Of a DNA stretch of 64,000 nucleotides, positions 46,291 to 56,904 are shown in pieces. The position numbers and the translations under genes are program-made. The notes below the pieces were generated by a model that had not been told where the DNA came from, searched no databases, and was given only the letters and a program-made list of their open reading frames with translations. Origin of the DNA: Triplophysa rosa (lineage: Eukaryota > Chordata > Actinopteri > Cypriniformes > Nemacheilidae); the NCBI RefSeq assembly GCF_024868665.1, contig NC_079906.1:13020807-13084806 (forward strand), given 5' to 3'. Position 1 is the first letter of the stretch; each line of letters opens with the position of its first letter.

Positions 46291-47400
46291 TAGCACCGAA
46301 TATTTGCATTTACACGACTGGAAATCTTTTATTTTAAATCTTATCAAGTGCAAGACAAACTAGTCATTACCCGCGATTTGCTATTGTATGTTTAGCACGC
46401 ACTGTTCACTAGACAATAGATTACAGAATCGATTAATTTAAAACGCCATTTAAACCACATTTACATTGTAATGTTAACAAATGCAATATAACTGAATTAG
46501 AAACAAGACGACAAAAGTGAAAATGTGATTTATTGGCAGTGTGTATATGCGTGCGCCTGTGCATGTACAAGGTGGTTACACATTAAACATCTTTAAAAAC
46601 CTTTGAAAAAATATTATATTTAAATCCATAATGTTAGATCATTTTAGAAATATCAATATTAGTGTAATAAATCTTTCCGTCCAAATCTGGAAAACACATT
46701 CCTGTAGTTATTACGTTTGACCACCAGATGTCTCTGTGTTTCACTATAGCCTATACAGTACGTCTAGCTTTTGATGTGTGTTGGTGCCAGTCTTGAGTGT
46801 ATATTTCTGTCTGTAGGAAACTGAATCATATTTTTGCGTAAAGATGTGTGGGACCGTTTGTTTGTAATGTATGTTCTGAAAATACGGGGCTGATAATAGC
46901 ACATGGGTGTCAATGGGATGTACATTGGTGACCTGTTATCAGCAGACCTCTGTTCTTTCCAACAATCACCCATTATAAAGCTGCCACATTATACTGTACA
47001 TTAATAATCACATACTCTCTCGTATTTATTTATTCAGCTGCACTCCTGCCTTCACAATCTCACCATCATACTGAACATTCTTTCAGATTACAATATGTGT
47101 GTTTGTACGAGAGTGTGGCACCAACATGTGCCATCCATGTTCCTCTTGTATGCTAATGAGTGAGATCATGTGTTGTCGCATCTCTCTGGATCAGCAATAT
47201 GTGGTTAGTCTCGTCTCTTCAGTCAAATGACTGAACTGCCGTGATTTCTTAAATTCTAAACCACACACAACATCCAATCTTTAAAGTTGGCTTTTACCAC
47301 CATATTTATGCGTATGCAAATGCTTCAATTTAGATGCTTTTAAAAAGACCCACATTGCTTTACTCCCAGCACTCCTTGACCAAATCCGCTTTAACCAGCA

Positions 47401-49537
47401 TAAGGGCCTGATCAGACAGAACGCGCCTTTTGCTGTGAGACGCGCCTCTTTTGAATTGTTTTCAGTTGGCAGGGAGCGTTTTGCGCGCTGCTTATGCGCG
47501 CCGGGCGCCTCGCGTTTCTGCCGCCTGCCATATGGCGTTATTATAATGACAAATGTCGCGAGCGCATTATTACAAGTCGAGAGCGCATTCTTGTAATACG
47601 AGCGCGCGAATCTCTCCGCTCGCACGCCGGTTTCCTTTGCTCATGCACAAAACTGGACGCGCGCTTTCAGTTATACGCTGCTCTCTTGTGAATTTTCTCT
47701 CCTCTCGCTCAGTGAGCGTGTGCGCACTCAAAGTGCGTCCACGAATCCTTTGGTACTCTTGCTCTCGAGAGGTCATCCTGTGCGCTCCAGGTATTATAGG
47801 CTGTCAAAAGTAGTCAACCAATCAGTGATAGGCTTCCACGGCGGGCCAATGAAAACGCGACCTCTTAACTACAGTAGGCCTAATTGTTAAAAATGCTTGA
47901 TGAAGAGTTGTTTTTTTGTGTTCTTTTCTACAAAAGTTTCATGTTAATGTGTAATTCTTGTAAAATAGTATATTGTAAATTGCTGAGTTTCATTCTTATA
48001 AAATCTTTTAATATATAAATCTTTTAATGAGTGGATTCTTGCGTGTAGGTAGGTGGATGGATGGGGGGCACCTCTGGGGCTGTTGCCCAGGGGCACCATG
48101 AGGTCTTAATACGCCTCTGGATCCACCACGTTCTCAGGTAACAATTTTTATATATTTGATGCAACATTATTAATCAAATGTATATTAGAAATGAACGGTA
48201 AGGGAGCGTTTGGTATATTGCATAGAAGTTCAGTTTTATGCCCTGAACTTCTGGAACACTGAATGCAGAACACTTACAGTGTCTGTCTGCAAATGCATTA
48301 AATGCATAACCAAATAGGTATAGAATATTATATGATATTTCCAAATGCTCCACTGCATTATTGTTTTGATATGTACCGTTACTTGTAGTAAATATTATTT
48401 TAGAATAAAGCTAACTTAAGACACCAATCTAAATTGTTCGGTAATCATTTAGTACTATTTTGACAATACTATGTTAGTGTACGACATGCAGAGGACCACA
48501 TGAACTTGAGGGTGTTGGCCTGTTTTGTCTGAATAACATGGTAGTTAAACTGACGTTTTACTTATGTAGCCTACAAAGCATCCTAATGCCCCGTTCATTT
48601 CTAATATACATTTGATTAATAATGTTGCATCAAATATATTAATATTGTTACCTGAGAACGTGGTGGATCCATCTTGCTTCGTTGAATACGTCGAGTCACT
48701 TTCAACCAATAAGATGCCATGTAAAGGTCGCGTTTTCATTGGCCCGCCGTGGAAGCCTATCCCTGATTGGTTACTACTTTTGACAGCCTATAATGCCTGG
48801 AACACACAGGAGGACCTCTCGAGAGCAAGAGTACCAAAGGATTCGTGGACGCACGGAACACATTTTGAGTGCGCACACGCTCACTGAGCGAGAGGAGAGA
48901 CAATTCATAAGAGAGCAGCGTATAACTGAAAGCGCGCGTCCAGTTTTGTGCATGAGCAAAGGAAATCGGCGTGCGAGCGGAGAGATTCGCGCGCTCGTAT
49001 AACAAGAATGCGCTCTCGCCTTGTAATAATGCGCTCGCGACATTTGTCATTATAATAACGCCATACTTGCAGCGCCTCGCGTTTTAGGCGGAGCGCCCTG
49101 AGCGCCCGAAGTTGAAATAAACTCAACTCTGAGCAGAAAAGCGCTTCACGTCATGTGTGCTTTTTCCATTGTCCAATCGAATGAGTGGAGAGGCGGGCCT
49201 TCCGATACGGTGACGGAACTAAACAGTAGATTGAAACGTCCGGAGACTGCAATGATGAAGGAGAAACTTGTGCTGGCTGACACGGGTTAACCGAGAAAGG
49301 TCCGAGCAAACGCCCTCTACTTGTACCTTTTTAAAGTTTCTGATAATATGACAGTTAACAGCAACTAGAGCGATCGTGCTATAATCCTTGACTGACAGGA
49401 CAGCTGTTTTGATGGTTACCTAGCAACATAAAAAAACCGCTGCGCGCTTCTCTTTTCAAAGAGTAAATCAAAAGAGCAGCGCAGCGCGCCTCGCGTTTTC
49501 GAACATGAAAAGCGCGTTCTGTGTGATCGTACCCTTA
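47401..49537. mobile_element. CpG-rich foldback element with nested hairpin
   Basis: The outer ends are TAAGGGCCTGATCAGACAGA at the left and, inverted, TAAGGGTACGATCACACAGA at the right, followed by AACGCGC. Inside, a block at 47527-47850 is repeated inverted at about 48740-49070 with few mismatches; both copies contain CGCGAGCGCATTATTACAA and CTCGCTCAGTGAGCG or close variants. At the centre, 80-bp arms at 48119-48198 and 48591-48670 flank a 392-bp loop. The right arm has about 300 bp not present in the left, and the left has a short GGGGCACC-rich insert near 48065-48110. Mirror-image ORFs on both strands come from this palindrome and are not genes. The family is not identified. The 3-bp flanks (TAA/TTA) are not a clean target duplication. 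Confidence 0.75.
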
Positions 49538-50202
49538 ACCAACCTGAAATTCACACTGGTCTAATTTGGGCTTTTCAACAAGGAAACTAACTTACAAACC
49601 TATTTGACTAGAACATACACAAATCAGCATCAATATGCATCACCATAGGAAAAAGCGTAACGGCTAACCTGGATCACATGAGGCACCCTCAACCAATCAT
49701 ATAATGGCAGTGGCGTCAGTGGCCGGAGTTCAGTTTTACGGCAGTCGGTAACAGTTTACGTTGCACAGTTTCGCGTGGATTTGTTTGTTTATATTGTCGA
49801 TAAATATTGCACAAAAAAAGAGATTTTGTTGGTTATCCTGATATCGTTATCGTTTAAAATAGACCACATGACCGTAATTGTGTGTAATTTATTTGTTTAA
49901 ATCTGGAAGTGAAAGAAACCATACCTTTATATTTATTTATTTGTTTATTGTCATGATCAATGCAACAGTGAAGTCATTACATTTCAAATGCATTTATTGA
50001 AACATTTAATTTCCATTCAACAACAAATATACAATATAATATTTTTCCTTTTTTCATAAAATTGCATCAGTGTCATCTGCATACATGCAGATTTAGTTAT
50101 TACAGTTCAAGTTTTCTCATAACTGCTGAAACCTGAAAGCCATCTGTCAATATTACTATTAAATCTATGATAATGCCCTAAGTGAGTCCTGCATGTCGCA
50201 AC
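49538..50202. other. Intergenic, no gene seen
   Basis: AT-rich sequence with no ORF of note between the foldback element and the LTR element. Confidence 0.5.
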
Positions 50203-50930
50203 TGTCACAACAGGTGCGTGGAAGAACCCAAATGCAGGCAGGCAGTAAGGGGTTAACAAAAACAAGACTTTATTTCTTATAAAAAAAACAGAAACAAAAA
50301 CACCTACAATGGGGAAAAACTAACTGAGGAAAATAAAACAAACAAAAACTTCCCACGAGGAGGCAAGACAAAAACCAAAGAACACTAAAATAACTCACTT
50401 CACAAAACAGGTTCACGAACAGGACAAGGCAAGGCTGAGACGCGGGGTCAAAACAAAACACACGAAACATAGCACATCCATAAGACATCCAAAAGACAAT
50501 CCACGAGCACAGGACAAAGAAACAAGAGGGTATTTAAAGGAAAGACAAACGAGGGATAACGACACAGGGCAGGTGTGGGTAATCAAACACTCAGGGAAAG
50601 ATAACAAGGAAACGAAAGGAGCGGGGCCAATGACAAGACACTGGAGAGAACGTATATTATTGTCAAAAGGACAATAATATGTTTCTCTCCACACATAACC
50701 AAAGGCTTTGTCATGACTCTGATACAGGACCAAGAAAAACATGACTAAATGAAGCAGAGCCATGACACCCAAGTGCAGGCAGCAGTTATGGGGTTAATCA
50801 AGACCGGAGAGAACACATATTATGTCGTGACCGACAATAATATGTTTCTCTCCACACAAAACAAGAGGCTCTGCCATGGTTCTGCCACAAGACCAAGGAA
50901 GACATGACAAGAAGAGGCAGAACCATGACA
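50203..50930 (-). mobile_element. Long terminal repeat (3' LTR) with tandem internal copy
   Basis: On the minus strand the LTR runs from TGTCATGGTTCTGCC (50930) to GTTGTGACA (50203). It has TG...CA ends, a TTTAAATACCC TATA-like box near 50530 and AATAAAG near 50270. The first 163 bp behave as an internally deleted LTR, with the start and the end-type sequence TTAACCCC...CTGCCTGCA, followed directly by a second TGTCATGG start at 50767. Each start copy includes a hairpin: CAATAATATG...CATATTATTG types at 50642-50690 and 50804-50850. Confidence 0.7.
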
Positions 50931-52108
50931 GAAGCCCCCCCCCTTAATGAATGCCCCCAGGCATTCACCAAGGGGAAACTAACAAGACAAGACAGACTGG
51001 GTAACAGACAACATCCATGAAAACATAGTGAACATGAACAAGGGCAGACATGAAATAACAATTAGGGGGTTGAGATGACAATAAAGCTGAGTCACCAGCT
51101 GGAATGCCGGTCGCCGACTGAAAGGCCGGCTGAGTCGCCCGCTGGAACGCCCAATGAGTTGCCGGCTCAGTCGCCGGCTGGGAGGCCGGCTCAGTCACAG
51201 CTGGACAGGACTGGGTGTCGGTGGGACAGGACTGGTTGTCGGCAGGACAGGGTGTCGGTGGCTGGGCAGCGCTCTCTGGCAGCTGGGCAGCGTTCTCCGA
51301 CGCCTGGGCAGCACTCTCTGGCGGCTGGGCAGCGGGCTGGGTCACTGGCTGGATCGCCGGATGGGGTACCGACTGGATCTCCGGCTAGGGTGCCGATTGG
51401 ACAGGACAGGGTGCTGGCTGGACAGGACTGGGTGCCGGCTGAATCATCGGCTGGGCAGGGCTGGACGCCTGAGGCTGGGCAGGACTGGACACCTGCAGCT
51501 GGGCAGGGCTGGACGTCGGCTGGACTGCCTACTGCTTGGCAGGACTGGACGCCTGCGGCTGGGCAGGACTGGATGTCAGCAGCTGGGCAGGACTCTGCAA
51601 CCCCCTCCTCAGTTTCTTTTTCTTAGACCGGCCCACTGGACGTGTGACCGGCTGGAGAGAAGCGATGGGGGAACCGGCTGGCTCTGATGGAGGAGTCGGA
51701 CAGGGAGTCCCACGACTCCCTCCGTCCACGCCTGCCACGGAGGCTAGCTGGTGGTGGAGAGGCTCCAGGGGGTGAGGTGGAAGGTGTTGCTATGCACACG
51801 ACCCCGATCTGCAGCGGGGGCGGAGAGTTGGACTGGACTGAGACCCTGGACTCTGGCTGGTTCATGGCGTATCTAACCACGCGATCGAAGTCCAGTGGTC
51901 TCAACATCCTCATCTCCGCCCGCGAAAGTGGGTCCCTGAGGTTGGCCTTAAAGAGGACCGCCAGTTCTGTCTCCCTAAAGACCACCTCCTCTGCGGCCTC
52001 CAGGAACTCATCGACGAAGTGCATGAGGTCAGAGTCCCCCTGGCAGAGACCGCAAAGGAGGCGAGCCTGGCGAGATCGGGTTGCGTCCATACTGTCTGCT
52101 GGGTTCAA
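50931..52108 (-). pseudogene. Decayed gag-like ORF of a 5'-truncated LTR retroelement
   Basis: The minus strand opens with MNPADSMDATRSRQARLLCG at 52108 and reads a helical gag-like segment (DLMHFVDEFLEAAEEVVF, LAVLFKANLRDPLS), then a Pro/Ser-rich part. A frame change near 51620-51740 and a stop near 51385 break it. The tail is a degenerate tandem repeat of Ala-Gln-Pro-x-Ala-Ser-Ser-Pro and Pro-Glu-Ser-Ala-Ala-Gln types. A polypurine tract (GGGGGGGGG, 50931-50945) separates it from the 3' LTR. No protease, reverse transcriptase, integrase, 5' LTR or primer-binding site is visible, so the copy is dead. Confidence 0.65.
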
Positions 52109-52340
52109 TATGGCTCGGACTTTTACAACATTTGTGTAAAGGGTGGTTAGTTATATGTAATGCTTGCTAAAGGCATAACACTCGTTGTAATTTGGGTGCA
52201 AGGCATGTTTTGCCTCAACATTTACATTAGCAGACAATTGTGTACAATTAAATAGAATATTCCTAGAATCGTACAGCAACCAGAGAAAATCAATCAACAT
52301 TTAAAGAGAACAGTACAGAAAACAGTTATCAAATCATAGG

Positions 52341-53041
52341 CCATTTCTCAATATGCGTTCTTGTCTGTACTTGTGTTCTTGGGGACTTGTGAAACGTCAT
52401 CAGTAGCAGGATAAAATCCCCGGATGTGTCCTTGATCCGCCCCTTTTATCGAGGATACATTGGGGGTGACTTGTGTGAACTTATAGCACTATATTTCCCG
52501 ACATGCATTGCGAAGCAACGGCAGTGGAGCAGTAAAACAGCTAAATGCTTATATCACGGATATTTTGTCACAAAATATAGTTTTAAGAGTTGTTTAGGCT
52601 AGAATGTATGTTTTAAGTTCAAATCTGCAGTTGGTTAATTAAGATTGTGTCTATTTTAAAATTTGTTGGGAGGATTTCGGAGATGTGAGCTCCAGGCAAT
52701 CACCGGGCACTCAGCGCTCATTTACCCGCCCAATACAGCCTCACTTCGGCAAGTGTTTCTGAATCTCAAGGCTGGCTCTGATGTATCTGTAGTGGTTATA
52801 CACGAGATATCACTAATTTGGGGTATATCAAACAGGCAATCTTTGGTCTTATAAATCTCTTATTTGTTCCTGGGCAAATCGTTTTCTGATGGCAAAGTTA
52901 AGTTTCACTTTTCTATTTTTGATTTAATGTTGTACCGGAGCGCTTCCTACTGGAGTAACGTTGCTTTTGACTAAACTATTTGCTTGTCTGATCTAGCAAG
53001 GAAACAAGTCCATTCTTTGCGTTCTTGGAATTGAGAAACGG
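52341..53041. mobile_element. MITE with TTTCTCAAT ends
   Basis: The left end CCATTTCTCAATATGCGTTC and the inverted right end CCGTTTCTCAATTCCAAG share CCRTTTCTCAAT, then GTACTTGT/GGACTTGT words. Ends of this type are common among cyprinid DNA-transposon MITEs. The target duplication is unclear. There is no transposase. Confidence 0.55.
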
Positions 53042-53042
53042 C

Positions 53043-54153
53043 AATAGTCACCAAATTGAGCCCTGTCACTGTAGACCCCTTAACCAACCCTTAAACCTAC
53101 ACATAGCTCTAAACCTGTCCCTAACCTTAGCCATACTATACTCAATAGCAGCAAAAGTGTTGTACAATAACAAAAGCTTTCAATCATTGTATGACATCTG
53201 TTAAAATCTTTTGTAGGTTTTCAAGATGTGTATTATCATATTAATTAAAAGTTTAATGTCATTTGTAAGCATTTTAATTTACATTAAATAATGATCTGTT
53301 AATCATTAGTTAATGTTTAATAAGTTTATTCGTAAATATTAACAAAAACATTATCTTTCGCTTCTAGCTATTTGAATAGTAAAGTGATATGTTAAGCATT
53401 ATTTTCTGTTTTTCATTAAGCTCCATCTATGTCAGGGAGTGAATTTGCACTTTCACTCGGCTCATTGCCAGTGAAAATCGTTTGGGTATGAACACTGCTA
53501 CAGAGAGCGTTACTTAAATACAATTATTTTATTTTATTTGGCAAAGAAGCGAAATCGTGACAACATCTTAGTCCTGTGTCAGCCACCGTAGTGCTTCGAG
53601 GGAGGGGTGGAGTAAGCCGTGGGATTGCTATTCGCAACCTCACCGCTATGCCGCTAAATTTCATACACTGTACCTTTAAGGTAAGAGTATGGAGCTAAAA
53701 TAAATGTTGATGGCATAGTTTGGTTTATATCGAAATGTCTGTATTTTGTTACAGACTTTGGTATCATGACAAATCAGATCTTCTAAAACTCTATAGAGGT
53801 GGCACTTGTGAGTTCAAATAAATTAAACATGATAAATGAATAAAAAACATGACTAGTGTTGTTGTGTGAGTCAAGCAGAGTGTTTAATCCTCAGCAAATC
53901 ACATCAGTCCGGTCTCTCGCTGGTACTGCATACACAACCTCCCCAGAAATATATCAACCGAGTGGGCAGCACTGAGAGCGAGTGTTTCACGGGGCCTGGG
54001 GAGTAACCAGAAAGCTGGGAGACTCTGTATGTGTGTGTGAAGTAAACATGAGGCTGCTGTCTGGCTATATTAACTTTCCTCTCAACACTCGTACAGGCCT
54101 ACTCTCACGTTTTTCTATGGTACACGTGCAGATGGGTTACATCTTACAAGTGC
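53043..54153. other. Intergenic, repeat remnants
   Basis: There is no gene. A block at 53575-53690 ending CATACACTGTACCTTTAAG resembles a dispersed fish repeat. AT-rich ATTAATTA/AACATTA sequence at 53230-53345 resembles the one at 12380-12520. Confidence 0.4.
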
Positions 54154-54225
54154 ATGGGTAACTCAACGGGTAGCGCATGGTGCTACCCACACAAAAGTCA
54201 CAAGTTTGATTGCCCAGGGGAAAAT
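54154..54225 (+). repeat. tRNA-like SINE head remnant
   Basis: GGGTAACTCAACGGGTAGCG (A-box region) is followed 30 bp later by a B-box-like AGTTTGATTGCC. It looks like the tRNA-derived head of a SINE. The typical tail is not present. Confidence 0.4.
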
Positions 54226-54496
54226 AGATTGGTATCATGAATGCCTTTAATAAACTTGCTATTGATAGAAAAAGTCTGTTAGTTTGTGACATCAAGAGTT
54301 TGTTGAAATGGGCTTTGTGTCCCATGTAGTTTGTGTTATTTGCATTTGTTCATGTGTTTAGTCTTAATTATTTGAAGTACTTATGACTTAGCGATTTTAC
54401 TTCATGTTTGCAAAACTGTGTGTATATTTGCATTTTAGTGTATGTCTTGTCCAGACATTATTAGGTATTTTTGGGGCATATTCTGGCGGGTTCACA

Positions 54497-54845
54497 TGAG
54501 TGTACATGCAGGGGCTCTCCTGTTTTGCCAAGTGTTGATGTCCTTAGAGCAACATCATGTTGACCCTGCGACAGTATTTATATCAACCAATCAGATTTCA
54601 GAAATAAATTCACAGTTTATTTTAAATTTAATCTTCCAACCAGGATTAGGTGCTTCTAGACCATTGTTTTTCACTTATCATTTCCCTCTGATTTTAGGTG
54701 TAGGTTATGGTTAGGGTTGGGGTTGTGTGAATTTAGGTTTTATTTATAAAAATAGGGGCAACATATAAAAATGTACAAAATATGTTGCCCTGAGAACATC
54801 AACCACTTGGCAAAATCAGGTCGAGCACATGCGAGTATGCATGTA
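54497..54845. mobile_element. Short inverted-repeat MITE
   Basis: The arms TTTTGCCAAGTGTTGATGTC (left, about 54522-54541) and its inverse in AACATCAACCACTTGGCAAAA (right) extend outward to CATGAGTGTACATGCA and its inverse. The centre contains GTTATGGTTAGGGTTGGGGT, only superficially telomere-like. Confidence 0.6.
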
Positions 54846-55102
54846 GACCTGTGCTGGTCAGAAAGCGTCCCTCTCATTAGGAATGTACAGGGATCATTGA
54901 TCACAAACACACACTTACACACACTAGTGTTACAGAGCTCAGGCTCCAAGCAGGACGTCAGAGAGGGTCTCCCACTAAAAGAGTCCATTGTTCACAACTA
55001 GAGAGAGAGGGTGGCTGGGCTACTGCCTAAAACCACATTCAAACACATACCCATATGCACTCCCACACAAACACACACACTTACGTATGAGTGAACACTA
55101 TG

Positions 55103-55331
55103 GTCCGGTTTCATAGACAAGGCTTAGCCTAAATCAGGACTATGCCTTAGTTAATTTAGGCTATTTAAGTCCCTTTTATAAAAATGCCTTAGAAACAACA
55201 TTGCCGATGCGCATCTTGAGACAAAACTTTATTTTAAGATATGTCACTCAGGGCAAGATATTTTCAGTTAAGACAGCTCAAAATTCCTTTTAGTCTGGGA
55301 CTAGCCTTAAACCTTGTCTGTGAAACCGGGA
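55103..55331. mobile_element. MITE with CCGGTTTCA ends
   Basis: The left end TCCGGTTTCATAGACAAGGC and the inverted right end CCCGGTTTCACAGACAAGG form terminal inverted repeats that run on into GCTTAGCCTAAATCAGGAC and its degenerate inverse. It is a widespread cyprinid type of about 230 bp. Confidence 0.8.
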
Positions 55332-56904
55332 GTAAATGTCTTGCATCATTACTTACCTGCTTAGGGCTTCCAAGTTAGAGGCTGTGAGAGATTGGGCCCT
55401 TATCATTTAAGAATACATATTTACAAAAAAGCTTGATTCTCCTTATCTCTTGATTATATCTCCAATTTGTCTTTCACTATCTTTATATGCTAATGGATTA
55501 AGAAAGAGAATGTCTGGGTGTGTGTTTGTGTGGAAGAAAAAGAATGAGGGGGTGTGTGAAAACCTGGAATGTCGAGCAAAAAGGGCTGAAAAGGAAAGAG
55601 AGATAAACACAGACAATGTTATCTGTAATCCACTGTGGCACAACAACACAACATGGAAATGCAAAATACATTTAAACTTTTTTATTCAAACAGAATGAAC
55701 AATATCAACAACAAAAAATACCCCACACACAGACAAACAGTATGTTGTAAAAGGACACTGAAGTGAAAACGCGACATGACAGATTATAAAGAGGGATCTG
55801 GCAAAAACTATCGTAGCAAACAGTTGCAGTGTCTGAAGCCCTTTCTAATTGCTTTAATTAATCAGTGCACTTATTCCTGATCTCTTAAAGAAAAGCTTAT
55901 GATATAGCCATGCTCTAGAATATCAGTAACGAACACATTAAACATCAACGTAAACAGCGAAATCCAAACAATGACACAAAGAAATGCGAACAATTATATG
56001 ATGCGTGACGTTTGAAGCTTTTTGATGCAGAAGTCTGTACAGTATTAAAATAATGTAGAGTAAACACATGTAATGTGTCCGTGAGCAAGTGATGTAACGT
56101 TTGGAGTGACATTTATGAACAACACAGTCAAGTCACTCTGTATTAATACACTTCAAATAACAAATCTAAACCTTATGAGAGCTCTCCATTATACCCTAAA
56201 CAAATATTTCAAAAATATGTTGGCCTATGCATGTATTAGAGTTTTAGGCATCAGTGTTGAGGATGCTAAACTAGAAAATGACACATAAAATGACTGTGCC
56301 TGGAGAGACCAGGAATACAACATGTCCTTAGTATCTGCTTATGACAAACTGTACATAATACGTCATACTCCTAGGACACCTTTGCAAAAAATATAGAAAA
56401 TAATTCAAATCATGTTCTGGATCATGTCTTCATTTGTGTGTTTATCTGTTTCATACTCAAATATTTTGATAAAGGTAAAGAGATGTGCAGTTTCTTTGTG
56501 TGATATATACACTCATTGGTATTAAAAAAACATAAGCTTTTGCTTGTATGCGCAACTGTTTGTTGTTTGTTTATTACGCCCTTCACCAATTCACAGTAAG
56601 ACCACATACATTCTCTTGTTAACATTAATATGCATTTTCAAAATTACATCATCTGAATTCCTGTGGCCTCCCAGTGTTGGGGTAAAAATAGGCTATACAA
56701 TGTAAATTAGGGGAGTTTTAGGCGAGATAAATGGGGTTAAAGGAGGAGGCTGTGGAAAGATTCTTTTACTTCTGAGTAAAAAAAGAGGATGTGAGCTCTC
56801 TCATGCTGCCCTTATAGTCCTCGATGATTAGAGTGCAGCTATTGCTTTTAAACATCACAACCAGAATCTCTTCTTCTTCTCTTGCTGTTGTGCCGACTTT
56901 CTTT
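55332..56904 (-). other. pdpn: pdpn 3' UTR and downstream flank
   Basis: This follows the pdpn stop on the minus strand. A minus-strand frame of about 45 codons directly after the stop (KKKVGTTAREEEEILVV) is out of the coding frame and is UTR. There is no other gene. Confidence 0.45.

Larger units (their letters stand above)
43736..47400. other. Region upstream of prdm2, no PR-domain exon seen
   Basis: AT-rich sequence apart from the CpG-rich block at 46150-46290. I searched the minus strand by eye for the conserved PR-domain words (W-E-V-Y-Y, N-W-A, V-W-Y-N-G) and found none. A direct repeat of a 22-bp unit occurs at about 44143-44180 (TTTTAATATGTCATAAATTG twice). Confidence 0.5.

Noticed and set aside
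47494..49126. Several overlapping Arg/Ser-rich frames on both strands, appearing in mirror-image pairs
   Set aside because: They are the two arms of the foldback element; the same peptide appears on opposite strands, and none has a domain or splice support.
51075..51775. Plus-strand Gly/Arg/Leu-rich ORFs of up to 183 codons
   Set aside because: They are antisense of the low-complexity tail of the gag-like ORF; composition is driven by the tandem repeat.
54697..54727. Interstitial telomere repeat
   Set aside because: Only two or three irregular GGTTAGGGTT-type units, in the middle of a MITE.
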